A stretch of DNA of 64,000 bases from Geothrix sp. GTDB taxonomy: Bacteria > Acidobacteriota > Holophagae > Holophagales > Holophagaceae. Positions 63,057 to 64,000 of this stretch are shown here, in pieces. Below the pieces are notes generated by a model. It did no database searches. It was not told the DNA's origin and worked only from the letters and a program-made list of their open reading frames with translations. The translations under genes and the position numbers were made by a program. The stretch's first letter is position 1, and each line of letters starts with the position of its first letter. The stretch is taken from the NCBI GenBank assembly GCA_030824075.1, contig JAVBYJ010000014.1, positions 1-64,000 of the forward strand, read 5' to 3'.

Positions 63057-63641
63057 ATGGGTATCAAGCTGAACAAGTGGGACGCAGTAGACCACCTCAA
63101 AAGTGAGGAGGATATGAATCTCTACCTTGGAGCCTGCTTCGAGGAAGATCCTGGTGATGGGAGTCTGATCCGTGCGGCACTTGGTGACATTGCGCGTGCT
63201 CGGGGAATGGCGCAGCTTGCACGCGACACCGGGCTGAGTCGTGAGGGTCTATATAAGGCGCTTTCACCTGAGGGAAACCCCGAATTCTCTACGGTCGTGA
63301 AGGTCATCAACGGTCTAGGGCTGAAGATGCAGGCAGCAAGTCTTAGTTCGGGTCAGGTCATAAGCAACCTCATTCCCCCAAAGGAGCCGAGAATGACGAA
63401 GAGCGCTAAACAATCCGGAGCGAAGGTCACCAATCAAGCCGCCAAGACTCTTTCCAATCCCAATGCCTCAGCGACTGCAAAGTCTCTTGCTGCCTCAGTC
63501 GTTGCTCAGGCGCACACGGGGAAGGAGACCGGGAAAGCAATGGAAACCAAGGCTTCCAAGGTGCTCCAGAGCGAGAAATTTAGTGATGCGACGAAATCTC
63601 TTGCTGGCTCTGTCCTGTCTCAGTCGAACAAGAAGCGATAG
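63057..63641 (+). CDS. Antitoxin of HI1420 family with C-terminal extension
   Basis: 194 residues. Residues about 1-100 match the addiction-module antidote pattern (KLNKWDAVDHLKSEEDMN, ALGDIARARGMAQLARDTGLSREGLYKALS), with an Xre-like helix-turn-helix. About 85 further residues, Ala/Ser/Lys-rich with two SLA(A/G)SV(V/L)(A/S)Q repeats, are not part of the usual antidote. It neutralises the upstream toxin. Confidence 0.88.
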   Translation: MGIKLNKWDAVDHLKSEEDMNLYLGACFEEDPGDGSLIRAALGDIARARGMAQLARDTGLSREGLYKALSPEGNPEFSTVVKVINGLGLKMQAASLSSGQVISNLIPPKEPRMTKSAKQSGAKVTNQAAKTLSNPNASATAKSLAASVVAQAHTGKETGKAMETKASKVLQSEKFSDATKSLAGSVLSQSNKKR

Positions 63642-63797
63642 CTACTAGCGCCAATTCCGTTCAGGCATTCCTGCCATCTGAGCCCCAATGAGGGGAGATG
63701 GATGATGTGAGCAAACCCTTGGAAGGCGCACATCAGGGGGTCTCTTCGAAGGACCTCCATCTAGATCATTGAAAAACCATGCAGCGTCGATGAATCA

Positions 63798-64000
63798 ATG
63801 CTTTTCGCGTTGAGAGTCAGTGGGCTCATTTACATGCAGGCGCGATTCTATGCCCCCTGGTATGGCAGGTTCCTGAGCCCCGACCCGGGGGTGGATCAGC
63901 ATTTTGAAGAGACGCAGAGCTGGAATATTTACTCGTATGTGAGAAATAATCCGACGATGCAGGTCGATCCAAACGGCGAAGAGGTAAGAGTCTATACAGA
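63798..64000 (+). CDS. Partial RHS core / second tip (runs off the edge)
   Basis: In frame from ATG 63798 to the end: GLIYMQARFYAPWYGRFLSPDP, then WNIYSYVRNNPTMQVDPNGEE. This is the conserved RHS core immediately before a new variable tip, but without an upstream shell. A 41-nt block (63903-63943) is identical to 53156-53196 of the complete tip gene. The shared block suggests an orphan tip module. Confidence 0.85.
   Translation, partial: MLFALRVSGLIYMQARFYAPWYGRFLSPDPGVDQHFEETQSWNIYSYVRNNPTMQVDPNGEEVRVYT

Noticed and set aside
62756..63106. Frame running through the heptad repeat with RVTGYGL-like repeats
   Set aside because: A translation of the DNA repeat; it starts inside the toxin gene in another frame and ends inside the antitoxin.

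Overview
The window is GC-rich, gene-dense bacterial DNA on which a lower-GC accessory region begins at about 53.2 kb. No rRNA or tRNA gene was recognised. The set of PilT, PilZ, CheZ-type phosphatases, a NAD-linked [NiFe] hydrogenase, a trimeric [FeFe] hydrogenase and very large RHS proteins would suit a Gram-negative anaerobe or facultative anaerobe. My best guess is Acidobacteriota, class Holophagae (Geothrix/Holophaga-like). That is inference from gene content, not from a marker gene.

Layout. 1-0.46 kb: a 131-bp tandem repeat. 0.45-3.5 kb: pyrR-pyrB-gpmI on the minus strand. 3.6-9.6 kb: a PilZ gene and a chemosensory operon, cheY / cheZ-like / triple-CheW / cheA / CheW-CheZ fusion. 9.6-16.7 kb: housekeeping genes (asnS, DUF493, HU-family protein, pilT, typA, YdcF-family, rsmI).

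16.8-37.3 kb: a hydrogen-metabolism island in three transcription blocks. hoxFUYH-hoxW-hypABF runs rightward. It converges on hydGFEBAC, which runs leftward and encodes a trimeric [FeFe] hydrogenase with all three H-cluster maturases. hypCDE then runs rightward beyond a DMT permease. The [NiFe] enzyme thus finds its maturation genes split on either side of the [FeFe] operon. Together the blocks could make and mature two different NAD(H)-linked hydrogenases.

37.3-45.9 kb: an outer-membrane-like protein; a histidine kinase / ECF sigma / ChrR-like anti-sigma operon; a GAF histidine kinase; a MITE-like inverted-repeat element; a DegT-family aminotransferase; a HAD 5'-nucleotidase-family protein; and a SprT-like protein.

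46-64 kb: accessory region. A long RHS/YD-repeat protein ends without its core motif. The next gene supplies Ig-like repeats, the missing RHS core and a low-GC toxin-like tip, and a small candidate immunity gene follows. Then come a two-gene membrane/HEPN-like module, a 1.6-kb stretch without genes but with strong dyads, and a recombination module (serine recombinase, Toprim/helicase protein, tyrosine recombinase). An HI1419/HI1420-type toxin-antitoxin pair carries a 7-bp tandem array between its genes. The window ends inside a second RHS tip that shares a 41-nt identical block with the first, which points to a tip-exchange locus.
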